Shown here: positions 33,061-42,604 of the stretch, piece after piece
Numbering within the stretch: position 1 is the first letter of the stretch
Layout of the letters: every line of letters starts with the position of its first letter
Assembly (NCBI GenBank): GCA_907163375.1
Contig: CAJQUW010007502.1
Coordinates: 186,001-250,000, forward strand
DNA length: 64,000 nucleotides
Direction: 5' to 3'
Origin: Prostheceraeus crozeri
Lineage: Eukaryota > Platyhelminthes > Polycladida > Euryleptidae
Notes under the pieces: generated by a model
What the model was told of the DNA's origin: nothing
What the model saw: only the letters and a program-made list of their open reading frames with translations
Database searches by the model: none
Program-made: the position numbers and the translations under genes

Positions 33061-33640
33061 GGATGTTAACTTACAAACTCTAACATGGTTTTGACTTTAT
33101 TTTATACTTAACCTATCTTGCAAATAGTGAAATACTTATGACTTCATTTTATATTTCACCTATCCTACAAACTGTACAAACAGTAAAATGATTTTGACAT
33201 TAATTCAAACTTTACAATCATCAACTTTATTTCTAACTTTACAATCATCAACTTTATTTCTAACTTTACAAACAACAACTTTATTTCTAACTTTACAAAC
33301 AGTGATTCTAACTTCATTTATATTTCACCTATCTTACAAACTGTACAAACAGTAAAATGATTTTGACATTAATTCAAACTTTACAATCATCAACTTTATT
33401 TCTAACTTTACAATCATCAACTTTATTTCTAACTTTACAAACAACAACTTTATTTCTAACTTTACAAACAGTGATTCTAACTTCATTTATATTTCACCTA
33501 TCTTACAAACTGTACAAACAGTAAAATGATTTTGACATTAATTCAAACTTTACAATCATCAACTTTATTTCTAACTTTACAAACGTCAACTTTATTTTTA
33601 ACCCTACCCATCTTACAAAATGATTAAAATTTTCACTTCT
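33061..33640. repeat. inner tandem repeats, left side of centre, element 1
   Basis: AT-rich units such as CAATCATCAACTTTATTTCT and AACTGTACAAACAGTAAAAT recur in blocks of about 180 bp, with at least three blocks. The reverse complement appears at 35400-35790 and forms the inner edge of the other arm. The complement AAGTTAGAAATAAAGTT is the same core as in the central array of element 2. Confidence 0.75.
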
Positions 33641-33785
33641 GTCTAATGAGTGAGAATTCCATCTGTATGTCAAAAGAAAAACGACACAGTCTGTACATGA
33701 TATGTTATTCATCATCACAACCGATTTTCATAGCACTGCACATAGTTAATACTGATGGTAGTAGAAAACAAAGTTTTTATGGCTC

Positions 33786-33975
33786 ACATCACCGGAGAAA
33801 ACAAAGTCACTGATATGTAGGGAGAAAACAAAGTCACTGATATGCAGCGAGAAAACAAAGTCACTGATATGCAGGGAGAAAACAAAGTCACTGATATGCA
33901 GGGAGAAAACAAAGTCACTGATATGCAGGGAAAAAACAAAGTCACTCATGTGCAGGGCGAAAACAACGTCAGGAA
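33786..33975. repeat. 27-bp minisatellite in the centre of element 1
   Basis: About seven copies of a 27-bp unit with the core GAAAACAAAGTCACTGATAT. Since 27 is a multiple of three it gives an open frame with a nine-residue repeat on the minus strand (33746-33997), which I regard as a by-product. Confidence 0.85.
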
Positions 33976-34116
33976 AACCAGTTGATATGTAAGTCATGAT
34001 ATGAAGTGATCAGGAGTTGGACGCATGTTACAAGGCACTCACTCACAACGCCCCATAGAAAACGCCATGGAGTAAAAAGCAAAACATCAACCACAACAGA
34101 GAGGAAGCATTCATCA

Positions 34117-35397
34117 TCAGACATCGCCGGAAGGAGGAGGAGAAAGTTTCTGTCTCTTGGGTGGATGTAAATGAGTGTCTGGATGGCCGTACGGTAATGA
34201 GTGGTTAGGACTCATCCAGCATCGCTTGTCTTCCCAAGCTGAGAGACCTCGTTTCCTAAACGTCGTTGTTCTGACTTGATCCGACTGAGATTTTAAAATG
34301 GTCATTTCTACTTTTTTGATTTTAAGTGAATCTAAGACATCTTGATAGTCCCTATGTGTCATTTTTCTAACGATTGACTTCGAGATGCCTTTCGCCCGTT
34401 TTATAGAAAGCTCTGAGGATTTTAGCTTCATGGAGTACATCTTGGGGCGAAGCAAGATCATCTCCTCTATCTGTTTGCCGGCACACTCATCCTTGAAGCA
34501 GCCAAGCTTCGCTTTATTTGAGGTAGAGTAAAGCGGATGGTCAGTGGGATAGTTGGAACTATCAAACTTGGGTGCTAAATATTTTAAAATGTCTTCCTGC
34601 TTGACTTGGTTCGTGGTTGTCAAAGCTAGGAAGAAGCTGTCTGTATCACCTCCTACTAATTCCACACGTTGGAGAAGTGGACATGTCTTAAAAGTGTGGT
34701 AAAATAACTTGTACATTTCTAACTTGGAGTGATCCAAGACAGCTTGACCGACATAAATGGGCTTACAAAGTTCTACTTTAGATTTTAACATTTTAAAACC
34801 AGTGATGTCTTCGGAAATGACATCATGGTGGCAAAACAACGGCGAGCGACATAACTTGATACTCGTTTCCGGATCAGTTACGATGCGATAGTCCATGAGC
34901 TTTCTTACATCCTCCATGGTTTTACCAAAGAGGGCATTATTCGTAAATTTAAAGAAGTCCTTTTCGAAAGGATTCTTGGATTCAGCCCGTTTCTTGCTAT
35001 TAAATTCTATATACGGTTTTAGAAAGGGATTTTGCTTAAACTGGATAGCGCGATGGACTTTGTCAAGTTGCATCCCCATACCTAGATAGAATCTGAGGAT
35101 GGAATAGTGCACGATGTAATGCTGCTTGTTCAATTGGGTGAGCAACAACTTCCTAGTGGCTTTATACTTTAAGTCATTTTCCGCCTCATATTTATTATTG
35201 TGTTCTTCCATAAAGGGAGAGAACATATCTGGACTGACTATGCCAGATTCGGGTGCGAGAGGAAAATCAGCGGTCCTATTCTTAATGCAGTCTGGATAGA
35301 TGAGGTCGACTTCAAATAAATAACCTATGTCGGCCTCATCTCCCAGTGCCATGATGTGTGCTGGATTGGAGAAGTGTTCAATGTCATGGGGCTCTAA
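34117..35397 (-). pseudogene. family B DNA polymerase, C-terminal half (element 1)
   Basis: A long minus-strand frame (ATG at 35352; reading continues up to the arm junction near 35397) encodes the palm and thumb of a protein-primed, viral/Polinton-type family B DNA polymerase. Visible blocks are GYLFEVDLIYPDC followed by DFPLAPES, the motif B region KFTNNALFGKTMEDVRK, the motif C region VGGDTDSFFLAL with the catalytic Asp pair, and RPKMYSMKL. The exonuclease domain and motif A expected upstream are not present. The tail after about residue 350 is Pro/His/Arg-rich. It is the only replication enzyme seen in the element and the best clue to its family. The copy is incomplete. Confidence 0.85.
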
Positions 35398-35399
35398 TC

Positions 35400-35790
35400 A
35401 TTGTAAGATAGGTGAAATATAAATGAAGTTAGAATCACTGTTTGTAAAGTTAGAAATAAAGTTGTTGTTTGTAAAGTTAGAAATAAAGTTGATGATTGTA
35501 AAGTTAGAAATAAAGTTGATGATTGTAAAGTTTGAATTAATGTCAAAATCATTTTACTGTTTGTACAGTTTGTAAGATAGGTGAAATATAAAATGAAGTC
35601 ATAACCATGTTAGAGTTTGTAAAGTTAGAAATAAAGTTGATGATTGTAAAGTTTGAATTAATGTTAAAATCATTTTACTGTTTGTACAGTTTGTAGGATA
35701 GGTGAAATATAAAATGAAGTCATAAGTATTTCACTATTTGCAAGATAGGTAAAGTATAAAATAAAGTCAAAACCATGTTAGAGTTTGTAA
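35400..35790. repeat. inner tandem repeats, right side of centre, element 1
   Basis: Reverse-complement counterpart of 33061-33640, with units AAGTTAGAAATAAAGTTGAT and ATTTTACTGTTTGTACAGTT. It marks the start of the right arm. Confidence 0.75.
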
Positions 35791-36158
35791 GTTAACATCC
35801 TCATCAACGCATGTAACATCATGGCAATTTCTTCGGCTTAGGAAACATCAACCACTTTGCTGACTCATGTCTATAAATAGCTCTGACTCATGAAGGAGTA
35901 AGGCGCCAGTCATACGAATCTAATCAGTCTTGTTCAACCTTTTCACCGACACGTGTGTGGGCGTTATTTATCAGACAAAGCGATGGCGCCTCACGTCAGA
36001 CAGCACGACCTTTTCACCGACAAGTGTGTGGACATCATTTCATGTCTATAAATAGCGCTGACTCATCATAAAGCGAAGAACCTTGTTGATGACCTTTTCA
36101 CCGACACGTGTGTGGACGATAGTTCATTGTGATGACTCATTCAAAACGCATCATGTGA

Positions 36159-36698
36159 TTAACACGATTCTATTAACTGTGACTCATACAGATAACGCAT
36201 TAAAGATTTAACAATGTCAGCTACTTTACTGATATCACGTAAACCAGTCATGATACAATGTCCGTTGTGAAACACTGCAATATGTACAGGATGCCACTTT
36301 CGAATCAGAGCAGCAGGAAAGAGTTCAGTTTCATAAAATATACAATGATTACTGGTTTTAATGTTGGCTAGATTCACTAACATCTTCAATTGAACAGACA
36401 CTACTATAATCTTCAATGTCAGGGGACTGAGGCGGAGATGAGGCATGAGTGTTCGCATTTTCTTGACGACTTCGTAACACATGGACTGCATCACGAAATG
36501 AGAAAGGTTTCCTAGGACTTGGATTTTGCCACAGCGAAAGATTTGAAGATTTTGACCGTTGCTCATGCGAATGACCAACATTTGCGGACGACCGCGATGA
36601 TAGACTGAATCGGGAAGATGGGTATGCAACTGTTCTAAATCGATGTCTCTTCTGAGATTCATTTCGCGCATGGCGTTGATGATGCGGATGGGGAGCAT
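36159..36698 (-). CDS. TBP-like factor, right-arm copy
   Basis: Inverted copy of the gene at 32163-32702 with the same length and start. The proteins are identical except for one residue, in the block after the linker between the two TBP repeats. The TATA box and the overlapping ORF are copied too. Two intact-looking copies of a basal transcription factor gene in one element are unusual. Confidence 0.8.
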   Translation of the reverse strand: MLPIRIINAMREMNLRRDIDLEQLHTHLPDSVYHRGRPQMLVIRMSNGQNLQIFRCGKIQVLGNLSHFVMQSMCYEVVKKMRTLMPHLRLSPLTLKIIVVSVQLKMLVNLANIKTSNHCIFYETELFPAALIRKWHPVHIAVFHNGHCIMTGLRDISKVADIVKSLMRYLYESQLIESC

Positions 36699-36987
36699 GA
36701 CTCACAAATGACATGAGGGTGGAGTGAACTTCCCTTTTATACTTTTCCCATGAGGGTTTTGGAATCACAATGTAGCAGTGATCATTATGTAGAATCATCT
36801 CTTGAATGCGAATAAATACAATGCCGTCTCCTACGTTAATGACACGGCAAGAGTGGGATAGGATAGCGCGATGTAACCTTCGTAGATGAAAGCGTTCTAT
36901 AGTTATCTGAAGTTGACGTTTCGTATCATGAAATGTAACACACTGACTTTTCCATGATACATGGAGACATGCTGATAATTTCCACAT
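36358..36987 (-). CDS. 209-aa overlapping ORF, right-arm copy
   Basis: Inverted copy of 31874-32503. It differs at one residue (Glu to Asp), caused by the same base that changes the TBP-like protein in the overlapping frame. The same remarks apply as for the left copy. Confidence 0.4.
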   Translation of the reverse strand: MWKLSACLHVSWKSQCVTFHDTKRQLQITIERFHLRRLHRAILSHSCRVINVGDGIVFIRIQEMILHNDHCYIVIPKPSWEKYKREVHSTLMSFVSHAPHPHHQRHARNESQKRHRFRTVAYPSSRFSLSSRSSANVGHSHEQRSKSSNLSLWQNPSPRKPFSFRDAVHVLRSRQENANTHASSPPQSPDIEDYSSVCSIEDVSESSQH

Positions 36988-37143
36988 GATTAAAACTTGA
37001 GTGAAGAAGGGTATGCCTAAGAAAGAAGGAGAGAGTCATGTTCATGTGTGGCATGGTGAGTGTACATTTTCTTTCTTGATACGGTGGCCGTTAGGCCGTG
37101 GTCTCATAAAGACCGATGGTGCGTTCTCAGTGTGTGGAGAGTG

Positions 37144-37743
37144 TTACTGTAGTTGATCATGATCATCAACATGGACATCATTTTTAAAGGTGATGGAGAC
37201 AAGATAGGGATTCAACGTAAACAACCTTCCATCCCTGCGCGGACCCATGTAGATGGTTTGAATTTTAATTTCGAAGGAGTAGAATCCTTTTCCCAAAATG
37301 AGGAGTGGTTTGCAATTGAGTAAGTCGAATTCGCTGCTCTCCTTTTCATGGATGATGAGACAGTGTCTATCCATATGCACATACATGTATCGTCTTTCCA
37401 TGATGGGAACTTGTGGCCGCTTCCCATTGTGTCGAAGAATTTCTTTGGGAATGGTGAGATTTTCTTTCAGGAATGTTTCAAGAGTATTGAATTGTAACCG
37501 TGTCCAATAGTCTAACGGCACACACACGGCCACTCCATACTTTGTTGACATAATCTTTAGATAATCTTTCCGATGACTTGGAGTTTTTATGGTTACAGCT
37601 TCTCCATGATGAGTTATCTTTTGATTGAAAGCATTTTTACCCGATGCTAAAGTAAGGGAGTTCAGTGTACCCAGTGCGAGAGCAGAGGAGTTGATGGCTT
37701 CGAGCAACCGCATGGTTAGCGCAAGGACGGAAATGATTGCCAT
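37144..37743 (-). CDS. gene B2, right-arm copy
   Basis: Inverted copy of 31118-31717, with two amino-acid differences near residue 55-60 (PNHRID against PSHRKD). Start and TATA spacing are as on the left arm. Confidence 0.6.
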   Translation of the reverse strand: MAIISVLALTMRLLEAINSSALALGTLNSLTLASGKNAFNQKITHHGEAVTIKTPSHRKDYLKIMSTKYGVAVCVPLDYWTRLQFNTLETFLKENLTIPKEILRHNGKRPQVPIMERRYMYVHMDRHCLIIHEKESSEFDLLNCKPLLILGKGFYSFEIKIQTIYMGPRRDGRLFTLNPYLVSITFKNDVHVDDHDQLQ

Positions 37744-37894
37744 GCGCTCAGTCGTCCGTTTTATAAGCAGACCTAGCTCCAATCACATGCGTTTCCCTTT
37801 TCTCGTTTTCCCTGTCTTTGTTATGTGACAAAGAGTTATCACACGTGAACTTTTGACTGCGTGGGTAGCAACCTTCCCTCTTACAAAGACTTGA

Positions 37895-38245
37895 GTGACA
37901 CACCCCTTCTAGCGAACAAAGACGCATTCATTTATCTAACAAAGAGCCTGATAGTAATGCACAAAGCGCAATGACTCATGTTGTAACACGCCCCTTTTCT
38001 CGAACAAAGACGCATTCATTTATCTAACAAAGAGCCTGATAGTAATGCACAAAGCGCAATAACTCATGTTGTGACACGCCCCTTTTGTCGAACAAAGACG
38101 CATTCATTTATCTAACAAAGAGCCCGATAGTAATGCACAAAGCGCAATGACTCATGTTGTGACACGCCCCTTTTCTCGAACAAAGACGCATTCATTTATC
38201 TAACAAAGAGCCCGATAGTAATACACAAAGCGCAATGACTCATGC
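37895..38245. repeat. tandem repeat upstream of B2, right arm (four copies)
   Basis: Four copies of the unit of about 85 bp with AACAAAGACGCATTCATTTA and CACAAAGCGCAATGACTCAT, against two on the left arm. Copy-number change after arm duplication, by slippage or unequal exchange, is the simple reading. Confidence 0.8.
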
Positions 38246-38296
38246 TGCTCTATACACCATTACAAAATACTCAGTGAAAAGAAAACTTTATTGCAT

Positions 38297-38620
38297 CTAC
38301 ACAATGTGTCGCGCATCAAACAAAGTCGTGGATGTAAACACACTCAGTTGAATCATGATATGTTTAACAACGTACGCATTTCCTTCCAACGTCTCTTCTA
38401 TTCTCTCCATAATTTTCTCCATATGACGACCATAAAATTGATCACTAAGAGTAATCCATTCTGTGCAATAAGATCCAAAACGAAGTGGTTTTTGCAAATC
38501 TTTCAACTCTATATAAGCAACGAGTCTACCCTTTACATCTTGAGGTTGTAAACTTTCCATCAATCTTTTGAAGAGAGGAAGGCTTTCAGTGAGCACTACT
38601 TTCATATCATTCATCTTCAT
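38297..38620 (-). CDS. gene A2, right-arm copy
   Basis: Inverted counterpart of 30384-30740 with the family A blocks intact over 107 codons. The extreme N-terminal part differs from the left copy. Confidence 0.5.
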   Translation of the reverse strand: MKMNDMKVVLTESLPLFKRLMESLQPQDVKGRLVAYIELKDLQKPLRFGSYCTEWITLSDQFYGRHMEKIMERIEETLEGNAYVVKHIMIQLSVFTSTTLFDARHIV

Positions 38621-38748
38621 TTTAAATGTAAGTTTCCAATCTTGTAAAATCCATCGAATCCTTGTTGATCAAGTGTCAAATGACACATGTGGTTACTTAA
38701 GGTACGATGCGCCATCATAAACGATGTAACTATAGATTTCACATTGCT

Positions 38749-39360
38749 TCAATGACTTCCACTATGAATAAAACAGAAATAACAATCAATAACTGAATCA
38801 AATAACTCAGGTTGATGATGAATTTGAGCAATGCGCAAATTGAGAGAAATCAAATTCCCGTCAGATTGATGAGGTCCCACATAAACAGCAGGCACCTCAA
38901 TATGAAATGAATTAAAGCCAGCACCTAGCGATGACAATTCTGTTTCAACTGACTGTTCAACTGTCACTCCTGAAGTGACTTTACAATACTTGCTTTGTAA
39001 AATATAGCAGCGAGTGCCGCGATACAATGGTTTATAATAAGAAGTTTTCTTTTCTGGCCACAACTGTAATAGTTCAGTAGGAATAAGAGCCTTTTGCCTC
39101 ACAAAGTCTTCTAAAATATCAAGCTGCTGACGCAACCAATTATCAATAGGGATACTCAGGTTTTGACCGCAACGATTTACTTGCGTATCCACTTTTGGTA
39201 AGTATACCGCCGGCGTTTGAAGATAGAGTCGAACACCGTTGTAGCGCACTTGTTGTTTGTAGGTAGGATAGCCGTGAATTACCTTTTCAATTTTCGGATT
39301 CCACAGCTCGAGATGATGAGGATTCAGTGATGCAGCAGTTGGAGTACGATTCATGGCCAT
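38749..39360 (-). CDS. gene B1, right-arm copy (different C-terminus)
   Basis: Inverted counterpart of B1 with the same start and core blocks (two residue differences). The C-terminal part differs from the left arm: the basic tail and the RING-like and exonuclease-like modules are found in the left arm only. Confidence 0.55.
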   Translation of the reverse strand: MAMNRTPTAASLNPHHLELWNPKIEKVIHGYPTYKQQVRYNGVRLYLQTPAVYLPKVDTQVNRCGQNLSIPIDNWLRQQLDILEDFVRQKALIPTELLQLWPEKKTSYYKPLYRGTRCYILQSKYCKVTSGVTVEQSVETELSSLGAGFNSFHIEVPAVYVGPHQSDGNLISLNLRIAQIHHQPELFDSVIDCYFCFIHSGSH

Positions 39361-39483
39361 GGTAGTCTGTAACGAAAGAATACCACTAAGTACATTCATG
39401 ATCATCAGAGAAAAGAAAATTGTTAGCTTAGCAGTGACATATGAGGTGGCCCTTAAGAGGACCTTTTGGAGCGTTCACAGGAT

Positions 39484-39714
39484 TTAAAGCTTATCACCAA
39501 AGTCTAAGTCTTCGTCATCGTCCAGTAAATTAAATGTCTTGGGCTTAGGACCCGAATTGAGTTTCAATTCCCTAAAAGACTTAAAGGTAAAGCGTCTAGG
39601 TGGTGGTGGCGGTGGCGGTGATGGTTCAACAAAATAAGCTTGTACAATCATCGGCCACACACTCTCCTGCGTCTCTGTTCTAAAATGCTGGTAAGGTTTA
39701 GGCCAGACAGTCAT
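39484..39714 (-). CDS. small Pro-rich ORF, right-arm copy
   Basis: Identical in protein sequence to the ORF at 28372-28602, including the proline run and acidic tail. The matching TATA box lies at 39842-39849. Confidence 0.4.
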   Translation of the reverse strand: MTVWPKPYQHFRTETQESVWPMIVQAYFVEPSPPPPPPPRRFTFKSFRELKLNSGPKPKTFNLLDDDEDLDFGDKL

Positions 39715-39987
39715 GACACTCACTTGTAAATTTGCAAACAGGATTGATCAGACAAAGTTGAGAGGGGAGAATGGCTTCAGCAAGTCACACACGCTTTCCA
39801 AGTCGAGAGAATGAAATGAAGAGAAAATGGGGAGACGTCTGCTTTTATAATCTCCTGCGAATCCACATTTGACACTATGTGAGCCAATCAGAGACCTCCG
39901 TTTCTCCCCTGACTTCGTTGCGGCAGGGAAAAGGAGGCACGCGGACGTCTGACTCATGAATGCTTTACCCAAATCTTGTAGTCGAAT

Positions 39988-40410
39988 CTAGTTTAACACA
40001 TTGAGTTGAATATGAATGTGTTTTATGCGACATAAGAGCAAGTTGGATCCATGCTCATGAAATGAATCTAGTCGAGATGCAATTTTTGCCATGTGTCGCT
40101 GATAGAAATCTTTGGGATCATGTATCGTCTCTGCAGAATAGGATGCAAAATGAAACACTACACGTTCACCTGCATGTTCATCAGTCACTTTCTCAAATTC
40201 AATCTCTGCAACTAATCGTCCTTTCACATCTTTATTCATCAAACAGTCCATGAGCTGTTGGAAAACGAAGTAACCTTTAGCGATAGCAAATCCTAAGTCT
40301 GCCTTTTCATGATGAAAGGAGGTGATGTAGTCCCTAATCACACCACGAAGACTTTGTCGATGAAAACGTAGTGAACAAGATTCATTCGTAAACTTTACTG
40401 CTTCTGTCAT
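39988..40410 (-). CDS. gene A1, right-arm copy
   Basis: Inverted copy of 27676-28098, identical at the protein level over all 140 codons. It is the outermost gene of the arm, next to the sub-terminal repeats. Confidence 0.6.
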   Translation of the reverse strand: MTEAVKFTNESCSLRFHRQSLRGVIRDYITSFHHEKADLGFAIAKGYFVFQQLMDCLMNKDVKGRLVAEIEFEKVTDEHAGERVVFHFASYSAETIHDPKDFYQRHMAKIASRLDSFHEHGSNLLLCRIKHIHIQLNVLN

Positions 40411-40479
40411 CTTTCTTCCTTTCACTTCGGAGACATAGCATGAATGACATTCAGGTGCAACATGACACGCTGATGCCAA

Positions 40480-41370
40480 ATCTGGTCTCTGTTTTCCCGT
40501 CCGAGGCTTGCTTCACCCGTTAGAGCGATTTTCATAAACATTCTAACTTAGTCGTTTTTTCGCCAAGGTCCCAAATTTTCAATGACGTCTCACCTCTAAA
40601 CGAAGGCAGATATGAACAATCCGTTTCTTTCAGTGAATTTGTCTAACTCTTAGCTTTCAAACGAGCTATGGCACGACAAAATCCGTCCACTGGAAGCCAA
40701 GATCGAAGCTAGGTCTCCCGAGGGGAGGGGGGATGGGGGTGGGGGTCAAAACATCATTTGTCTCAAATTTGACGCTGATTCCAAATCTGGTCTCTGTTTG
40801 CCCGTCCGACGCTTGCTTCACCCGCTAGAGCGATTTTCATAAACATTCTAACTCTGTCGTTTTTCGCCAATCTCCCAAAATCTTAAATGACGCCTCACAT
40901 CTAAACGAAGGCAGATACGAACAAGCCATGTTTTCCACTGAATTTCCACGACTTTCTACGATGTCTACAACCAAAGTTGGAAGTTTGGCAGAAGGGGGGG
41001 GAGGTCTTCAAAACTTTTTCTCTCCAATGTCGCTGGAAACATCCTTCCTAACCCAAAATTTCACGTAGAGTCCGAATCTGCACTCCATTTTCCCATCCGA
41101 GCACTCCTTCTGCCCGAAAAACGTCTTTTCTTATCCCAAAACCACCAACATCCACCCTTTCCACACTCTATCCTTCCCACATTCCTACCCTTCTCCCTTC
41201 CTACCCCTTACCCGAACACTCCTTCCTTCCTTTCAGAGGGGGGAGGGACCCGTTTCCTCCTCACGGACCCATTCCTCCCAACACATCCTTGGCCATGTCC
41301 CTCACACTGCCTGCCAGAGGGGGGGGGGCTGAGTCAGCATTTCACATTTTGTCCTTGCGCCTGCAATGGG
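40480..41370. repeat. right sub-terminal repeat block of element 1
   Basis: Counterpart of 26351-27600, with one repeat unit fewer than the left side. It ends with G-runs (40997-41004, 41320-41328) and CCTGCAATGGG, after which LINE sequence resumes at 41371. Confidence 0.75.
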
Positions 41371-42511
41371 ACAACCAGCTCTTAGAATTCCTCGAGGATT
41401 TAACATCTGTTGTGGATCGCGGTCAGTGGGCTGACGTCATCTATCTCGATTTTGAAAAAGCGTTCAATTCAGTCCCTCACTTTCGTCTCCTCTCGAAATT
41501 GACTTCCTTGGGCATTGGAGGGAGACTTCTATGTTTTCTGAAAGCTTTTCTTGAGGATAGAACTGAGAGTGTTGTCGTGGATGGTGTGCATTCTTCCCCC
41601 TACAGCATGATTTCTGGTGTCCCCCAGGGATCCGTTTTAGGCCCAGATCTGTTTGTCGCCTTTATTAATGACATTGATGACACCTTGACAAACTCTTCTT
41701 TATTGAAATATGCTGATGATGTAAAATTGTACTCCGAAATCAAGCGCACTGATCCCAAGCCAAAGAACTTTTGCAAGCTGACCTCAACGCTGTAACCACC
41801 TGGTAGAAGAAATGGCAGCTATCGCTCAATCCCCAAAAGTGCTCCATTCTATACTTTGGATTTCGCAATCCAGCCTCGGACTACCGTCTGGATGGAAGTT
41901 TCCTGAATAATTCCAAGTGTGTCAAAGACCTTGGAGTTCTGATTTCAAAAGACCTAAAATTCTCTCGGCACATTCTGACCTGTGTTCAGAAAGCGAATCG
42001 CATTGTATCTGCCATCCTCAGGACATTCGTCTCTCGGGACGCCGATCTGCTTATTCGTCTCTTCAAGACACTGGTCCGCCCTCACCTCGAATATGCCATC
42101 CCAGTTTGGAATCCATCCCTGAATAAAGACATTCTGGCTATCGAACGTGTACAACGTCGATTCACCAAAAGCATCCGTGGTCTATCCTCGTTACCCTACG
42201 AAGAAAGACTGAGAGCTCTGAAACTCCCAACACTACAATGTCGTCGTCAGATTATGGACCTTACAACCGTGTTCAAAATATGTAACCACCTTACCCCAAG
42301 TGATCCTAATTCCTTCTTCACCTTTAGTGTTTCCCGAGCCCGTGGACATAACTACAAAATTTTCCGCCACCCAACAAATCTGAATTGTCGCCTATCCTCT
42401 TTTTCCCACCGCATTATAGATGACTGGAACCGCCTCCCCGACGATATTGTGAACAGTGAAACGGTGAAACAGTTTAAACGAAAGCTTTTTATGTTTTATT
42501 GTAACTTCTAA
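41371..42511 (+). pseudogene. LINE RT, C-terminal half (after the insertion)
   Basis: It resumes the RT palm with NQLLEFLEDLTSVVDRGQW, VIYLDFEKAFNSVPH (first catalytic Asp), GVPQGSVLGPDLFVAFIND and LKYADDVKLYSE, then after a frameshift near 41760 continues with DLGVLISKDLKFS and the thumb and C-terminal block ending RLPDDIVNSETVKQFKRKL. A stop codon also follows the shift (near 41805). The LINE ends with the AAATAAAT tail at 42573-42590. Confidence 0.85.
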
Positions 42512-42604
42512 TTGTTCCCTCCTGAATGTATTTCCTGTGTTGCCTTGGTGCTCCTTGCACTTATTGGTGTACTAAATAAATAAATAAATAGCCTAATATA
42601 ATGA

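Larger units (their letters stand above)
26351..41370. mobile_element. virus-like palindromic element 1 (PolB-bearing, Polinton/adinto-like)
   Basis: A 15-kb element formed of two long inverted arms (about 26351-33640 and 35400-41370) around a unique centre. It starts AGTAGTAACC, the same first bases as the second element at 47374; a 5'-AG end is what I recall for Polinton termini. The two ends are not fully symmetric, and no clear target-site duplication is seen. Parts: sub-terminal repeats, gene families A and B in two cassettes, RING-like and exonuclease-like modules (left arm), a TBP-like gene, central repeats, and a PolB C-terminal half. Integrase, protease, ATPase and capsid genes were not seen. 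It is broken. Arm sequences agree at about 99%, so either it is young or the arms are homogenised. It is inserted in a LINE. Confidence 0.7.
25409..42604 (+). mobile_element. 5'-truncated LINE (Jockey/CR1-like) interrupted by a 15-kb insertion
   Basis: The LINE runs from about 25420 to 26350 and resumes at 41371, ending near 42590 with an (AAAT)n tail. The repeat AATATAATGA lies on both sides (25409-25418 and 42595-42604) and may be its target-site duplication. The RT reading frame stops making sense exactly where the palindromic element begins and resumes directly after it, which dates the palindromic element as the younger insertion. The LINE itself sits inside the older hAT element. Confidence 0.8.

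Noticed and set aside
33061-33640. Possible CRISPR-like array
   Set aside because: Units are contiguous tandem repeats without unique spacers and with imperfect copies; the host is eukaryotic.
33746-33997. 83-codon ORF with a nine-residue repeat
   Set aside because: It arises from the 27-bp minisatellite, whose unit length is a multiple of three.
41289-41400. Apparent start of the LINE ORF inside the end of element 1
   Set aside because: The frame is open through repeat sequence by chance; LINE sequence begins at 41371.
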